Made by a program: the position numbers and the translations under genes. Positions 1-10,685 of a stretch of DNA of 64,000 nt are shown here, in pieces. Origin of the DNA: Rhynchopus euleeides (Eukaryota; Euglenozoa; Diplonemea; Diplonemida; Diplonemidae); assembly GCA_963210315.1 (NCBI GenBank), contig OY723297.1:248001-312000 (forward strand). Reading direction: 5' to 3'. Positions within the stretch are counted from its first letter, which is position 1, and each line of letters begins with the position of its first letter. The notes under the pieces were generated by a model. It was not told the origin of the DNA. It worked only from the letters and a program-made list of their open reading frames with translations, and did not search any database.

Positions 1-236
1 AACCCTGAAAAATCGACAACACCCCACATCCTGCACCTGAGACGCGGCTTCCTTATCTGAGGGGCCGCGTCCAAATACACGGACTTTGCTAAACTGGACC
101 CAACTCCCCACACCCTTTTTTTTGCCATTTTTTCAAAAAATCCCCCAAAATTTTCCAAATTTTTCAAAAATTTCCTAAATTTAGGACACCCTCCTGGGGT
201 TTCCCGGATTTATACCTTTTTTTTTTTCCCCCAGAC

Positions 237-356
237 CAGCAACGTAGGCAACTGCTGGTCTCGAGACCAGCTGGACCCCCCAAGCTACATGCCTGCCAGC
301 AACATAGGCAACTGCTGGTCTCGAGACCAGCTGGACCCCCCAAGCTACATGCCTGA
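237..356. repeat. 60-bp tandem duplication with an internal palindrome
   Basis: Two adjacent 60-bp units starting CAGCAAC(G/A)TAGGCAACTG differ at one internal base. Each contains the 16-bp palindrome CTGGTCTCGAGACCAG. No coding role is apparent. Confidence 0.85.
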
Positions 357-686
357 TTGTATCTGCTGCGCCAGCTGGGGAAACACGGCCCGGGGCCGTG
401 CCACCCTGCAGCCACTGCAGGAAGTGCTGCCTCAGGGTTCCTCGGCAGTGGACCAACGCACATTGGCCGTGTGTGTCAGCGTCCGTCTTGGATCTCACAA
501 CGGTCACGCCATCTCCCACCCCTGAGGTCGCTGCTCTAACGAAGGTGCGCGGCACAGGTCGTGGAGATCCACGAAACGGCAAACAGTGGCGAACTGCAAG
601 GCAAATCCTTGCCCTGGGGTGTCTGGGACCTACCCTACCCCCCTTGGTGCTGGGGACAGAGGGGGTACCCGACCCCCTTCGGGTCT

Positions 687-868
687 CAAACCATTTCACA
701 AAAAATCGCAAAAAATAGCAAAGCGTCACAAAAAATATCAGGCTTCGCAAAAAATCACACGCTCTCAAACCATTTCACAAAAAATCGCACAATCGCGAAC
801 CATTTCACAAAAAATCACAAAAAATAGCACAATTGGAAACCATTTCACAAAAAATCGCAAAAAATAGC
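687..868 (+). repeat. Imperfect tandem iterations of an A-rich unit
   Basis: About five degenerate copies of a unit built on ACCATTTCACAAAAAATCGC and AAAAAATAGCA follow each other with irregular spacing. They look like slippage products or a minisatellite rather than a regulatory array. Confidence 0.7.
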
Positions 869-1603
869 AGCGCGGTTTTTGTGAATTTTTGTGAATTTTT
901 GGGGCGTTGTTCTTCGTTTTTGGGAGACGCTGTGAATTCGCCAAGGCGGTATTACCCCAGCTGGGCACATTTCGCCAACCAAATGAAACAGGAGACGCCT
1001 TGCGAGCCCTCCATCCAGCTGTGCTGGCGCCCCCCACGGTTTACAACCCTTCCTGTGTGGACCACGGCACCAGAACAAATACATACCAAACCGCCTGTGC
1101 TGTTCTGGGTGATGAGTTTTGAAGTCGCGAGATGGCCCATACGACCCGACCGCAGCAGACAGAAGGTCTCAAAGCAGGCACCACTCACAACACCCAAACA
1201 ACTGCCTGCCTACAGGTTTGCTTTTGACAATAACGAACTACAACGGGAGGAACAGTTGGTGCACGGGTTACGCGAAACACACAATAGAAGCCTGTGGAAG
1301 CGACACCGCGAGATCCTCTGATTTGTCAGGCATAAGTGCTGTGTGTAACGGCCACACCGCCCACCATTCGCCCCCGCCCCCCCCGCCCCCCTCCCACCGA
1401 CTTTGAAAATACAAGACACCAGACACAGGGGTTGCGTGTTACTGATTCTGCCTGATGCCAAAATAAAAAACCCAGAGGAAAGATGCCGACAGGAAGGCAA
1501 TAAGAGAGAGAGAGAGAGAGGAATTGCAACGGATCCACCGGAACGAAGAAGACAAGAACCCGATACAAACAGCAAGGCAGTGGGAGAAGAGTTGTGTCTG
1601 TCT

Positions 1604-1634
<31 letters not shown>

Positions 1635-1637
1635 GGG

Positions 1638-2786
1638 TAGGGGGGGTCAAATGCTGTCAATGTGACCCATTTTTCAACTTCCGCGCTAAGTGCATTTTTC
1701 GGGCAAAAAATCATGTTCTCGACCCCAAACCGGTCGGGAAATGCCGCAAACTATGGTTTTCAGCACCAGGGGGCCAAAGAAAATACTTTTTTTGCGGTAC
1801 TTTTTTTCTGGCCCACATGTGGTACCAAAGGGGGGTTTGATTGGGGCTGTCGCTTGAAAAAGGGCCAAAACTAAACCAGAACTACATGTGTTCAGGTCTG
1901 TGATGTGCCTCATGTGCAGTGTCTATCACAGACCTCGATCAGATATGGCTTTGGCAGCATCTTTCCTTCAGCAGTCGTGTCAACATCGACACTGCAGACC
2001 CCTCCCTGACGAGAGTAGTACGGGTGCTGTCTTAGTGATTCTGTACCATTTCAATCCCGACTTTTAGGTTTCCACATAATTCAGGCAACCGTTCTGGAAA
2101 CTTTGAGCGGATCCGGGAGAGCAACACGCCACTTTCGAATGACTGGAAACAGCTTTCGCGCCAACTACAGACGGCCCCCCTTCATCAGCTGCGTCCGTCT
2201 TCAACAGCACCAACACAGCCTTGAACCAGCAGTAGGAAACAGTCGCCATCACAAGCTGAGTAGCAGCTCGTCACCCAGCAGCACCTCGAGAGCAGCCAGA
2301 CCAGGAATGTGCATATTTTTTCGTTTGAGAAGTCCTGAGCACGTCTCGGTTGTGTAAGACGCGTGCACAAGATTCAGCTAGCCAGCCGTACTTTGTCCCA
2401 GATAGCCTCCCCCAAACGGAACCCGAGTGGCGCCTGGCCGTTGTTGCTTGCCAAGTGCAGCTGTCATTCGAGTTCTAGTGTTTGTCGTCCGCCGAGACTG
2501 TGTGGTCTCTATTGGTGTGTCACGATGGCCGGTAGTGGCAGGTCTGCCACCACCGTTGCACACACACCATGTGGAACCCCCCTTTGGTACCACATGTGGG
2601 CCAGAAAAAAAGTACCGCAAGAAAAGTGCTCTCTTTGGCCCCCTGGTGCTGAAAACCACAGTTTGCGGCATTTCCCGACCGGTTTGGGGTCGAGAACATG
2701 ATTTTTTGCCCGAAAAATGCACTTAGCGCAGAAGTTGAAAAATGGGGTCACATTGACACCTTTTACTAAGGGTTTGACCCCCCCTA
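1638..2786. mobile_element. 1.15-kb TIR element (E1), ends TAGGGGGGGTCAAA
   Basis: The left end TAGGGGGGGTCAAATG at 1638 is matched inverted by TTTGACCCCCCCTA ending at 2786. Inverted similarity continues inward over roughly 180 bp (1664-1840 against 2574-2757), including the segment around GGTACCACATGTGG. The left flank is a long G run. The right flank was also a G run before element E2 landed there. No coding sequence is recognisable inside, so the element is non-autonomous. Length and termini match the elements at 5961, 7513 and 55074. Confidence 0.85.
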
Positions 2787-2789
2787 GGG

Positions 2790-3236
2790 CAGTGGTGGCA
2801 GCGTACGGCCGTACGGTACGCGTACGCGTACGCCGTACGCACTTTCTGAAAATCGCGCTGCGTACGCGTACGCAGATTTTGCGTACGGCTGGTATTCCAG
2901 GTCTCTCAGCACACAGTGGGCCACCCAGCGGGTGGCTGGGCCCTGGCCTTTGCTCTTGCCTTTCACAGATGGTTCCTTGCCGCGCACGTGGCGAATCACT
3001 CGCAACACCTGCAAGTACACCCGCAAGCATACGCAAGCATACGCAAAAGGTACCACTTCCGACTGGAAGGCTCGAAGGCTGCCCCTGGTACACCTGAGTT
3101 CGACTGTCGGATTCGGTGTGCGGCCATGGCCGTCTCCTGTGCTCCATAGACTGCCGTACGCAGCGCCGTACGCGTACGCGTACGCCGTACGCACTTTTGG
3201 AAAATCACGCTGCGTACGCGTACGCAGCCACCACTG
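2790..3236. mobile_element. 447-bp hAT-like element (E2), copy 1
   Basis: Termini are CAGTGGTGGC and GCCACCACTG. The element is flanked on both sides by the same 8 bp, CCCTAGGG (2782-2789 and 3237-3244). CAGTG ends plus an 8-bp duplication are hallmarks of hAT transposons. Inside the ends are GTACGC/GCGTACGC-rich sub-repeats. No transposase is present. It is nearly identical to 8670-9116. Confidence 0.88.
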
Positions 3237-3708
3237 CCCTAGGGGGGGGGGGGGGGGAGGGGAGAGGGGGGGGGGAGGGTGGGGGGGAGGCACTCGCCCC
3301 TAAACCAGGGACTATTCTGGGGGAGGGTTTGTTGCGGGGATGGGGAGGAGAGGTGTGTGTGTGTGTGTGTGGGTCAATGACCCCCCCCCCTACCCCTCTC
3401 CCCTCCACCAGCTTATTCTGACAAAGGTTTTGTGCCTCCCCCCCCCACCCAGTCAAGAAGGAGGGGGGGGTGGCGGACCGGGTGTGTGTGTGTGTGACAG
3501 GGATGCCCAGCTGCAATTCCCCCCCCCCCGGCGCGGTGACCTCCAGAGCAGTGTTCCTTCCGCAACGGCCTGTCTCATGCGATGGCGCTGCGCGGATTGC
3601 TTGCCTCCCTTCAAGCTGTCAACGTCATGTTTTTGTTCTGCAGTCCCGCCAAACGATGCCTTGTGCGACTGTATTTTGTTAACATCGTAAGAAGCATGAT
3701 ACGTGAGG

Positions 3709-3822
3709 GGGGGGGGGGGGGGGGCCCTCGCTCAGACGTGCAGAAAAGGAAGCTGCCCTCACCAACCAGGATTAGACAAACTGGCACAGTTTAGCACAGA
3801 GCGGGGGTTCCCCCGAGGGGAT
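3709..3822. mobile_element. Possible short TIR element with CTCGCTCAGA end
   Basis: A G run and CCCTCGCTCAGACGTGCAGA on the left are answered by GCACAGAGCGGGGGTTCCCC on the right. The same end motifs recur at 4158-4290 and 20165-20287. The match is short and imperfect. Confidence 0.4.
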
Positions 3823-4157
3823 TCGTTCTACTTTTAGACTTCTATCATTTGCTTTTGGCGCGTGTCTGATATTCTCGGATATCAGATATTTTGCAGTTCG
3901 TACACCGGTCAGAAACATTGACTGCCCTGCCTCGTCTCCCCCCCCCAAAAAAAAAATCGCGCTGGAAACACCCCTGAAAGAAAATATTGAACCCGATTCG
4001 TCCCACCCCACCCAGCCCCCGAACTATATACGGTTTACTATTCAGGGGCAAGTGCAAATGCCAGCACTCCTCCCCTCCAATCGAAGACACCAGGAGAAAG
4101 AAAGGGGCGGAACAGCAATGACCCGTTTGTCCAGACCCAACCTAGAGTGACACCAAG

Positions 4158-4290
4158 GGGGGGGGGGGGGCGGGCTTCGCTCTGGAAGCCCAGAAAAGAT
4201 CCCCCCGCTGCCTCGCTGCCCCGCAAGAAACATGTCGGGGGCACACCTGGCACCGTTTGGCATCTTGACACAGAGCGAAGGGATCTAGGC
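4158..4290. mobile_element. Possible short TIR element with CTTCGCTC end
   Basis: GGGCTTCGCTCTGGAAG follows a G run on the left. GACACAGAGCGAAGGGATC closes the right end. It resembles 3709-3822 and 20165-20287. Confidence 0.4.
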
Positions 4291-4317
4291 TGCCGTCTCA
4301 CCCCCCCCCCCCTAGGG

Positions 4318-5334
4318 CAGTGCTTGCAGAATACGCGTATTCTTCGAAAAACTCAAAATCTGCATACGTGCATACGTATGAATACGCATACGGCTCGAAT
4401 ACGCATACGGCTGGCAGGTCACAGGTGGAGGAGAGTGGGCCCAGTGCCTGTGCGCGTCCTGTTGTCCTGTGGGCTAGGTTCTCAGGGCGCAGTGGGCCCA
4501 CGTACCTTGTTTCGGCCCCTGGTACCTTGGGTCGGGGAAAGCCCATAAGTATGGGCCGGGCCCGACGGCCCACTTGGCTCCTGTACCAAAGTACTTGGTA
4601 CATGTAACTGGGCCCGGATGGACCCAAAATCTGATTTTCCCCCAACGGCCAAATCTGGCTCTCTGAGTGCGCATATGTCCCAAAAATGTGTTTCCGGGCA
4701 TTTTTGGCACAGTAGCGACGTTGTTCGTGCCAGAACAGCAGGAGGTACGGTGGGCAGGCACCAACGAGTGGCATGCGAGTGCCCCGCCCTTCTGCAGCAA
4801 GTGCGGGACCACGACCGACTCGTACGGAAAACGTCTGAAGGACGTTAGTGCGCACGAGCGGAAGTGCGCAGGGCCGAAGCAGACGTCAGCGCCTGCTGAC
4901 AAGACGGACGCCACGGGGGCTGACGACCAGGTGGAGGAGGATGAGGAGAAGGAAGACGCCGTGGACGGGGAGCACAACAAAAGGTATAGACTTGTAGACT
5001 TTATGTTGGCGACACATACACCCCACGCGCAGCGATGTCATTTACTTTGAGGGGGAGGAGGACGAAGACGATGAACACGGGTGTGTCATTCGCTGTTAAT
5101 GTGTACTGCACGTTGTAATTCTCATTCTCCACGCTGCAGGCCGCCTGCGCCGGACACCATGGGGTCGTCAGGGGCCGTGGCTACGTTCAGTGGGAAGCAG
5201 CAAATGTAGGGGAAGCCCTGCCTGGCAGCGTACAGTGCAAAAGTATTAACAGACGTATGCAAGCGTTTTTCCGAAATCTGCATACGTGCATACGTATGAA
5301 TACGCATACGTATGCCCGTATTCGGCGAGCACTG
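4318..5334. mobile_element. 1.0-kb hAT-like element (E3) carrying a zinc-finger exon
   Basis: Ends are CAGTGCTTGCAGAATACG and, inverted, CAGTGCTCGCCGAATACG. The left target duplication is CCCTAGGG (4310-4317). On the right CCCTA (5335-5339) is separated from GGG (5963-5965) by element E4, so the duplication was split by a later insertion. Subterminal ATACGTATG-type palindromes repeat at both ends. The interior contains a coding-like segment (4667-4983). Confidence 0.82.
4667..4983 (+). pseudogene. Captured gene fragment with a CCHC-type zinc-finger motif
   Basis: An open plus-strand segment inside E3 reads like protein. It contains CSKCGTTTDSYGKRL followed by HERKC, a possible zinc-binding C-x2-C-x(~17)-H-x3-C motif, then an acidic tail (EEDEEKED). 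A GTATAG donor-like site follows the AACAAAAG at about 4979-4986, and an AG acceptor lies near 5139. I read it as exon DNA picked up by the transposon. It has no obvious start or complete product. Confidence 0.45.
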
Positions 5335-5339
5335 CCCTA

Positions 5340-5960
5340 CTGGGGGGGGCTAAATAGAAGACCCCCCCCCTTGTAATAGGCGTATAAACGCTTTTTTGGG
5401 GGGGTTTTCAAAACCCAAAATTTTGGGCAATTTTTGCAGTGGGTGGCCAAATACAAGGGGGTGGCCGAATACAAGGGGGGGGGTCTTGTATTCGGCGGTC
5501 CGTGATTTTTCCAAATTTTGGTGAATTTTGCTCCAGGTGACCTCGTGGAATCGCGATTTTCGCCTTCCATTGCACTATTCGGAATCCGTGCGGATCGTGG
5601 TGGGGTCATTTTGTGGGTGGAGGTGCCAAGTTTCACTCATGAAATGTGGGCCTGATTTGGCTCCTGATAATGGGAGGATATTCCCAGGAGTCAGCCACCT
5701 GCAGGGACCCCCACACTGGTGTCCAAAACCCTGTTCTTTTGAATGTTTGGATTCCGTGCGGACCGCAGTGGGGTCATTTTGACCATGGGGTGCCTGTTAG
5801 GACTGAAAAAACAGGCTGAAAATTTGAAAATTGGCCAAAATTCACGGACCGCCGAATACAAGACCCCCCCCCCTTGTATTCGGCCTAAAATTTTCTGGAT
5901 TTCGAATTTCCAGACCCCCCCCTTCTATTCGGCCACCCCCTTGTATTCGGCCCCCCCCAG
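5340..5960. mobile_element. 621-bp TA-flanked TIR element (E4)
   Basis: Flanked by TA on both sides (5338-5339 and 5961-5962). Ends are CTGGGGGGGGC and GCCCCCCCCAG. A second inner inverted pair, TCTTGTATTCGGCGGTCCGT near 5480 and its complement near 5845, gives strong fold-back potential. A TA duplication is typical of Tc1/mariner-type elements. It contains no transposase. Confidence 0.75.
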
Positions 5961-7112
5961 TAGGGGGGGTCAAATGGGGGTGACAAACACGATTTTTCAA
6001 AAAACCGGCGCAGAGGCCCCAAAGCCCCCGTAAACCCTCCAAACCCCCCCAGATCGGTCCGGAAACCCATCGAACCCCACTTTTCCACCATTCCGGGCAC
6101 CTCAGGTGCCCGAATTGGGGTACCTAAATTTTGTGCCACCGTTTGGTACCGTACAGTGCCACTGTGTGGGAGGTTGGAAAAGAAAATGCCCCAACACACC
6201 ACATCTGAGGGTTGCAATGCATGTTGCTTGCCAACCACGTCATCCGGTGGGTGTCAGGCGCTATGTAGGTGGCATCAGCCAGGTCTTCGATGTGTTCTGG
6301 CTTGTATATGTACCTCCCTGTCACCATGCACCGGGAGGCTGCCTGTAGGTACGGAACAAGTCCAGATGGTCGTGTGATTCCTGTGCAGCAGTGCTCCACA
6401 ACCGGGATGTGTTGACAACGACTGTTGCAACACGAGCTGTACATTCCGGGAACACACGAAGTGCGCTGTCGTGGTACCCATTGTGCAGAATTGGTAGTTG
6501 CTGCGGTCTACTTTGCCTGGCTCAAGAGCACTGATACTGAACAGTGCAATATGCGTGGCGAGGTGAATGCAACGGAAGCGCGCAAAGTCAATACAGCTCT
6601 CGGATGGCGGGTGGTGGTGCCACTAGTGTGTGACGTTCACTCGAGGATACAACGCATCACAATGAATCAGCAACCGTGGACCGAGTACAATACGCTCTCT
6701 GTGGCTGGTGTGGGGGACAAAGGCAGTGCCTGTGCCGCAGGCAGGGAGGTACATATACAAGCCAGAACACATCGAAGACCTGGCTGATGCCACCTACATA
6801 GCGCCTGACACCCACCGGATGACGTGGTTGGCAAGCAACATGCATTGCAACCCTCAGATGTGGTGTGTTGGGGCATTTTCTTTTCCAACCTCCCACACAG
6901 TGGCACTGTACGGTACCAAACGGTGGCACAAAATTTAGGTACCCCAATTCGGGCACCTGAGGTGCCCGGAATGGTGGAAAAGTGGGGTTCGATGGGTTTC
7001 CGGACCGATCTGGGGGGGTTTGGAGGGTTTACGGGGGCTTTGGGGCCTCTGCGCCGGTTTTTTGAAAAATCGTGTTTATCCACGTAAAAGGGGGGGCATT
7101 TGACCCCCCCTA
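5961..7112. mobile_element. 1.15-kb long-TIR element (E5), copy 1
   Basis: TAGGGGGGGTCAAATGGGGG at the left and its inverted counterpart at the right bound a fold-back element with about 360-bp inverted arms (5961-6330 and 6745-7112). The arms meet around a unique centre of roughly 400 bp. No transposase is recognised. Copy 2 at 55074-56225 has the same length and only a few differences that I can see. Confidence 0.9.
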
Positions 7113-7512
7113 CCCCCCCCCCCCAGCCTTAACGTACAGCGATGAGACAGTGACGTGCCGAAAATGCCGTGGCGCTTTGCTTCCAATAGGGGCATCCGCT
7201 CGGTGTCAAACTGTGTCATTTTTTGACCCCCTTTTTGTGAGGCGGCGCACTTTGCTGCACAGCTTCATGACAGTCGGGGGGGGGGGGGTAAATCACCGAA
7301 ACGCACTTTTTCTGCACAGCTTCCGCGAAGACCCACCACGTTTTATTTTGAGAAGCGAGAGAGAGAGAGAGGGGGGGGGGGGGTACTGAACACAACAAGC
7401 GACATTTGCACTGGCGCTTGGGTCGGATGGGGGGCTTCGAGAGGGAGGAGCACACCAGCGGACCCAGCGGCGACCGCTGTCAAAAGGCGCTTGGGGGAGG
7501 GGGGGGGGGGGG
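7113..7512. other. Intergenic spacer between elements
   Basis: Unique sequence with G runs near 7272, 7371 and 7500 and a (GA)n tract near 7355. No gene seen. Confidence 0.6.
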
Positions 7513-8666
7513 TAGGGGGGGCCATATGTCCGTTTAAAAGCGTGAGAAAACCGAAAATTTCGGTTTTGCAAAAAATCGACCTTCTAGGTGGTTCTGACCC
7601 CAAAACCCTCTCCAAACCACTCCGGAAACTGGTTTTCCGGCGGTTTTGACCATTTTTGGAGCCCCCATTGCCCCAGAATCACGATGGCGAAAATAGTGCC
7701 CACCGGTGGTACCTGCCCACCCCTTCTATTTGCCCACCACCACAACACATGAGTATCAATCACCCAGTAACCCTGTGGGAGGGACGATTCCGAGAAGCCA
7801 GTCATCAGACAGTGCAGCCAAACTCGAAAATACCGCTGTGGATGGCCAACGGTCCGAGAATGAAGTGGTTCAGCAACAGCAAGGAATGCAGCAAACTGGT
7901 GCCCACCGGTGGCCACCGCCATGCCATCCAAGATGGATATCGTTCTCTCTCTCTTGAGAAGGGCGAGTCCGCATTCGACGAGTTTCCCGAGGAAGTTGCA
8001 GTACTGCCGGGAAGTAACGATTTTGTGGAAGGATGCCACGGGACAGCGTCACAAGTACTTGATCATGTCCCAACTGCAAACCTGAGCCGTACTGCCCAGC
8101 TGGTGCAGTGTAAGCACAGTGCAAAAAGTCTCATGATGGCTGGTGGTTCTTTAATCCCAACGGGTGCTGAACTCGGGGACTGTAACCATGTCCGTATTCC
8201 ACGTGCCGAGGGCTCGTGGCGGACGGTTAAACTTCATTGGCTGCCTGACGCAGTTCACTGAAGCGGATGAAGTTAGGGGTTGCGAGAGCTGGCTGAGGAT
8301 GACATCGCCCTCACGCCAGACTTGAAGAAAATGACATCATTGAGGTCACAGTGGGGTCTCAATACACCCCTCCACCCGTTTCTTCATCCTCCAAATGCAC
8401 ACACACCAATCCGAGGCGTTTCCGGGGTAGAAAATATGGAGACTCCGATTTGGGGCCTCAGCAGAAATGCCCACAGGTACCACCGGTGGGCACTTTTTTC
8501 GACATCGTGATTCTGACCCTCTCCGGGTGTCAAAAGGGGTCAAAACCGACCGATAACCCGTTTCCGGAGTGGTCTGGGGCACTTTGTGTGGTTTTTTTGA
8601 CCCAGAAGTTCGATTTTTTGCCAACCTGAAAAATGGCACTTTCTCACACACATATGGCCCCCCCTA
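7513..8666. mobile_element. 1.15-kb TIR element (E6), ends TAGGGGGGGCCATATG
   Basis: TAGGGGGGGCCATATGT at the left is mirrored by CATATGGCCCCCCCTA at the right. Further inverted similarity includes GTGCCCACCGGTGGTACC at 7697-7714 against the complement near 8478. The left flank is a G run. The right border is occupied by E7. It shares length and termini with E1 and E5 but a different interior. Confidence 0.83.
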
Positions 8667-8669
8667 GGG

Positions 8670-9116
8670 CAGTGGTGGCAGCGTACGGCCGTACGGTACG
8701 CGTACGCGTACGCCGTACGCACTTTCTGAAAATCGCGCTGCGTACGCGTACGCAGATTTTGCGTACGGCTGGTATTCCAGGTCTCTCAGCACACAGTAGG
8801 CCACCCAGCGGGTGGCTGGGCCCTGGCCTTTGCTCTTGCCTTTCACAGATGGTTCCTTGCCGCGCACGTGGCGAATCACTCGCAACACCTGCAAGTACAC
8901 CCGCAAGCATACGCAAGCATACGCAAAAGGTACCACTTCCGACTGGAAGGCTCGAAGGCTGCCCCTGGTACACCTGAGTTCGACTGTCGGATTTGGTGTG
9001 CGGCCATGGCCGTCTCCTGTGCTCCATAGACTGCCGTACGCAGCGCCGTACGCGTACGCGTACGCCGTACGCACTTTTTGAAAATCACGCTGCGTACGCG
9101 TACGCAGCCACCACTG
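8670..9116. mobile_element. 447-bp hAT-like element (E7), copy 2 of E2
   Basis: Nearly identical to 2790-3236 (I count about three differences). It has the same CAGTGGTGGC/GCCACCACTG ends and the same 8-bp duplication CCCTAGGG (8662-8669 and 9117-9124). Confidence 0.9.
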
Positions 9117-9121
9117 CCCTA

Positions 9122-10685
9122 GGGGGGGGGGGGGATTCAACGAGCAGCCCCCAACTCGACTCGCCCCCTCAAATAGGCTTGGGTTCTGACGCTGTGGCCT
9201 CGGAGATACCGTGCGATGCCAGTTCGCTACAGCCCAGGTTGGAATAACGTCGGTGCGTGGCACTGTGTGGGACGACGGGCAGGGAGGGGGGTCGGGCAAC
9301 GCTGGGGTGTTGCACTCAGTGTTGAAATCAGAAATTCAAACGCAGGCTATAGGCTGTGTTGTGTCGAAGAAAAAGAACGGAAGAGGGATCACGTCCGTGC
9401 GGAGTGAAGCAGGCAAGAAAGTGGAGAGACCACGTGTGGTTCTGGTGATGCGGCCGTTCACAGGCTACTGTTCGATGCCAGCTCGCGTGAGCCAACTTTT
9501 ACCTAGACTATTGTGGGTGCCGGGCACCTGGCTATGTATGTATAGCGTGGCCTATCCTGAATAAAGGCGAACGGCTTTCGCTTGGGAAGCCGTCAAAAAT
9601 GGCACGGCATTTCGACCACTGGTGCAAACCACATGGCATGTTGTGGTGAACCCAGAGGTTTCTGGATTCTCTGGCAAGCCTAAGCTGAAATTAAAAGGCA
9701 GCCCGGTATATCTTGCGATTCGTTTTCCATTTAAAAAACAGGGACGGGCCTTCGCTCTGCCCCTCTTCCCCCACACACACACACAGCACGTTTAGAACTT
9801 TTGTTCAGTGTAAGCCTCCACCGAGCGGACTCTGATGATACCTCACTGGGACACGGGACAGATGAATATGTGGCGACGTGTGGCTCCATGGCGGTGGACA
9901 GGGAAAATAGAAAGGCACGTCGCCACAGTGCAGGATTCGTTACACACATGTCTGCGCGGTTTGCAGACAAAAGCCCTCGCGTGACCACACTGACCTGATG
10001 TGCCTCATTGCAAGGCCAATCCGTTGTCACCCATTACAGGCAGCTGGATGCAAACCAACCAGGTTCAAATCGCTCAGCATCAAGCTGCGCACGACATCTT
10101 GCCTGCTAAATCATTGCAAGAGGTTCACTTTCCTGTGAACATCAGAGTAAATCACCCTCCCTCTCGCTGCTTGCTGTTGCTGCAGAACTACCTGTGGCCC
10201 GGCGGCACAGTTTAGAGCAGGAGCCCATATGTTGTCATGAACAAAAAAAATCCCGGGAGAACAGAAGAAAAAAAGGCTGGCAAAAAATGGGGTGGCTAGC
10301 TGTGGCACCGCTTCTTCACACGTCCCCACAAGGAGGTGAAGAGTATTTGCAATGCCACGCAGCCACGCGAGACAACCAACTCTCTGTGCACCCGGGATCC
10401 CCACTGGAGCTCCTGCTTGGCGAGCTGTCTGGTCTTTTGGATACGCGCAGATGCAGCATCAAGGCTGGGAGCGTTGCGTCTGTGTTGGGCTGTGCGGGAT
10501 GAAGTGAAGCGGAACGATAAATGAAAAAAAAGAAACTCTTGCTTCGCTCAAAGCCCCCTTTTCGAAGAAGGGGGTAGGGGCACTGGGTGGGGGGGACGGG
10601 GCGGGGCGGGGGGTATGTTTTTTGGGCGATATCGGATTGAGATTCAGATTCGTGTTGTTGGGGGAGGGGGGAGGGGTGTGTGTGT
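9122..10685. other. Intergenic DNA, no gene recognised
   Basis: A G run at 9122, a short (CA)n at 9774-9785 and a G-rich stretch at 10560-10680. No conserved reading frame or RNA gene is evident. Confidence 0.55.

Larger units (their letters stand above)
1..1637. other. Intergenic DNA, no gene recognised
   Basis: No reading frame here looks protein-like. The stretch holds a 60-bp tandem duplication (237-356), A-rich iterations (about 687-870), a (GA)n run near 1505-1520 and a (GT)n/(G)n run ending at 1637, where the first TIR element begins. The first bases do not form a telomere array. Confidence 0.6.
3242..4312. other. Intergenic, G/C-run-rich DNA
   Basis: Long G, C and (GT)n runs are interspersed with unique sequence. 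No gene is recognised. Two possible short hairpin elements with CTTCGCTC-like ends lie at about 3709-3822 and 4158-4290. Confidence 0.6.

Noticed and set aside
1-10. Possible telomere at the window start (AACCCTG)
   Set aside because: Only a single TTAGGG-like unit is present and no tandem repeat follows.
2782-2789. TA dinucleotide duplication (mariner-type) as the explanation for the 447-bp elements
   Set aside because: The flanking TA is part of a full 8-bp repeat CCCTAGGG, and the element ends are CAGTG, so an hAT-type 8-bp duplication fits better.
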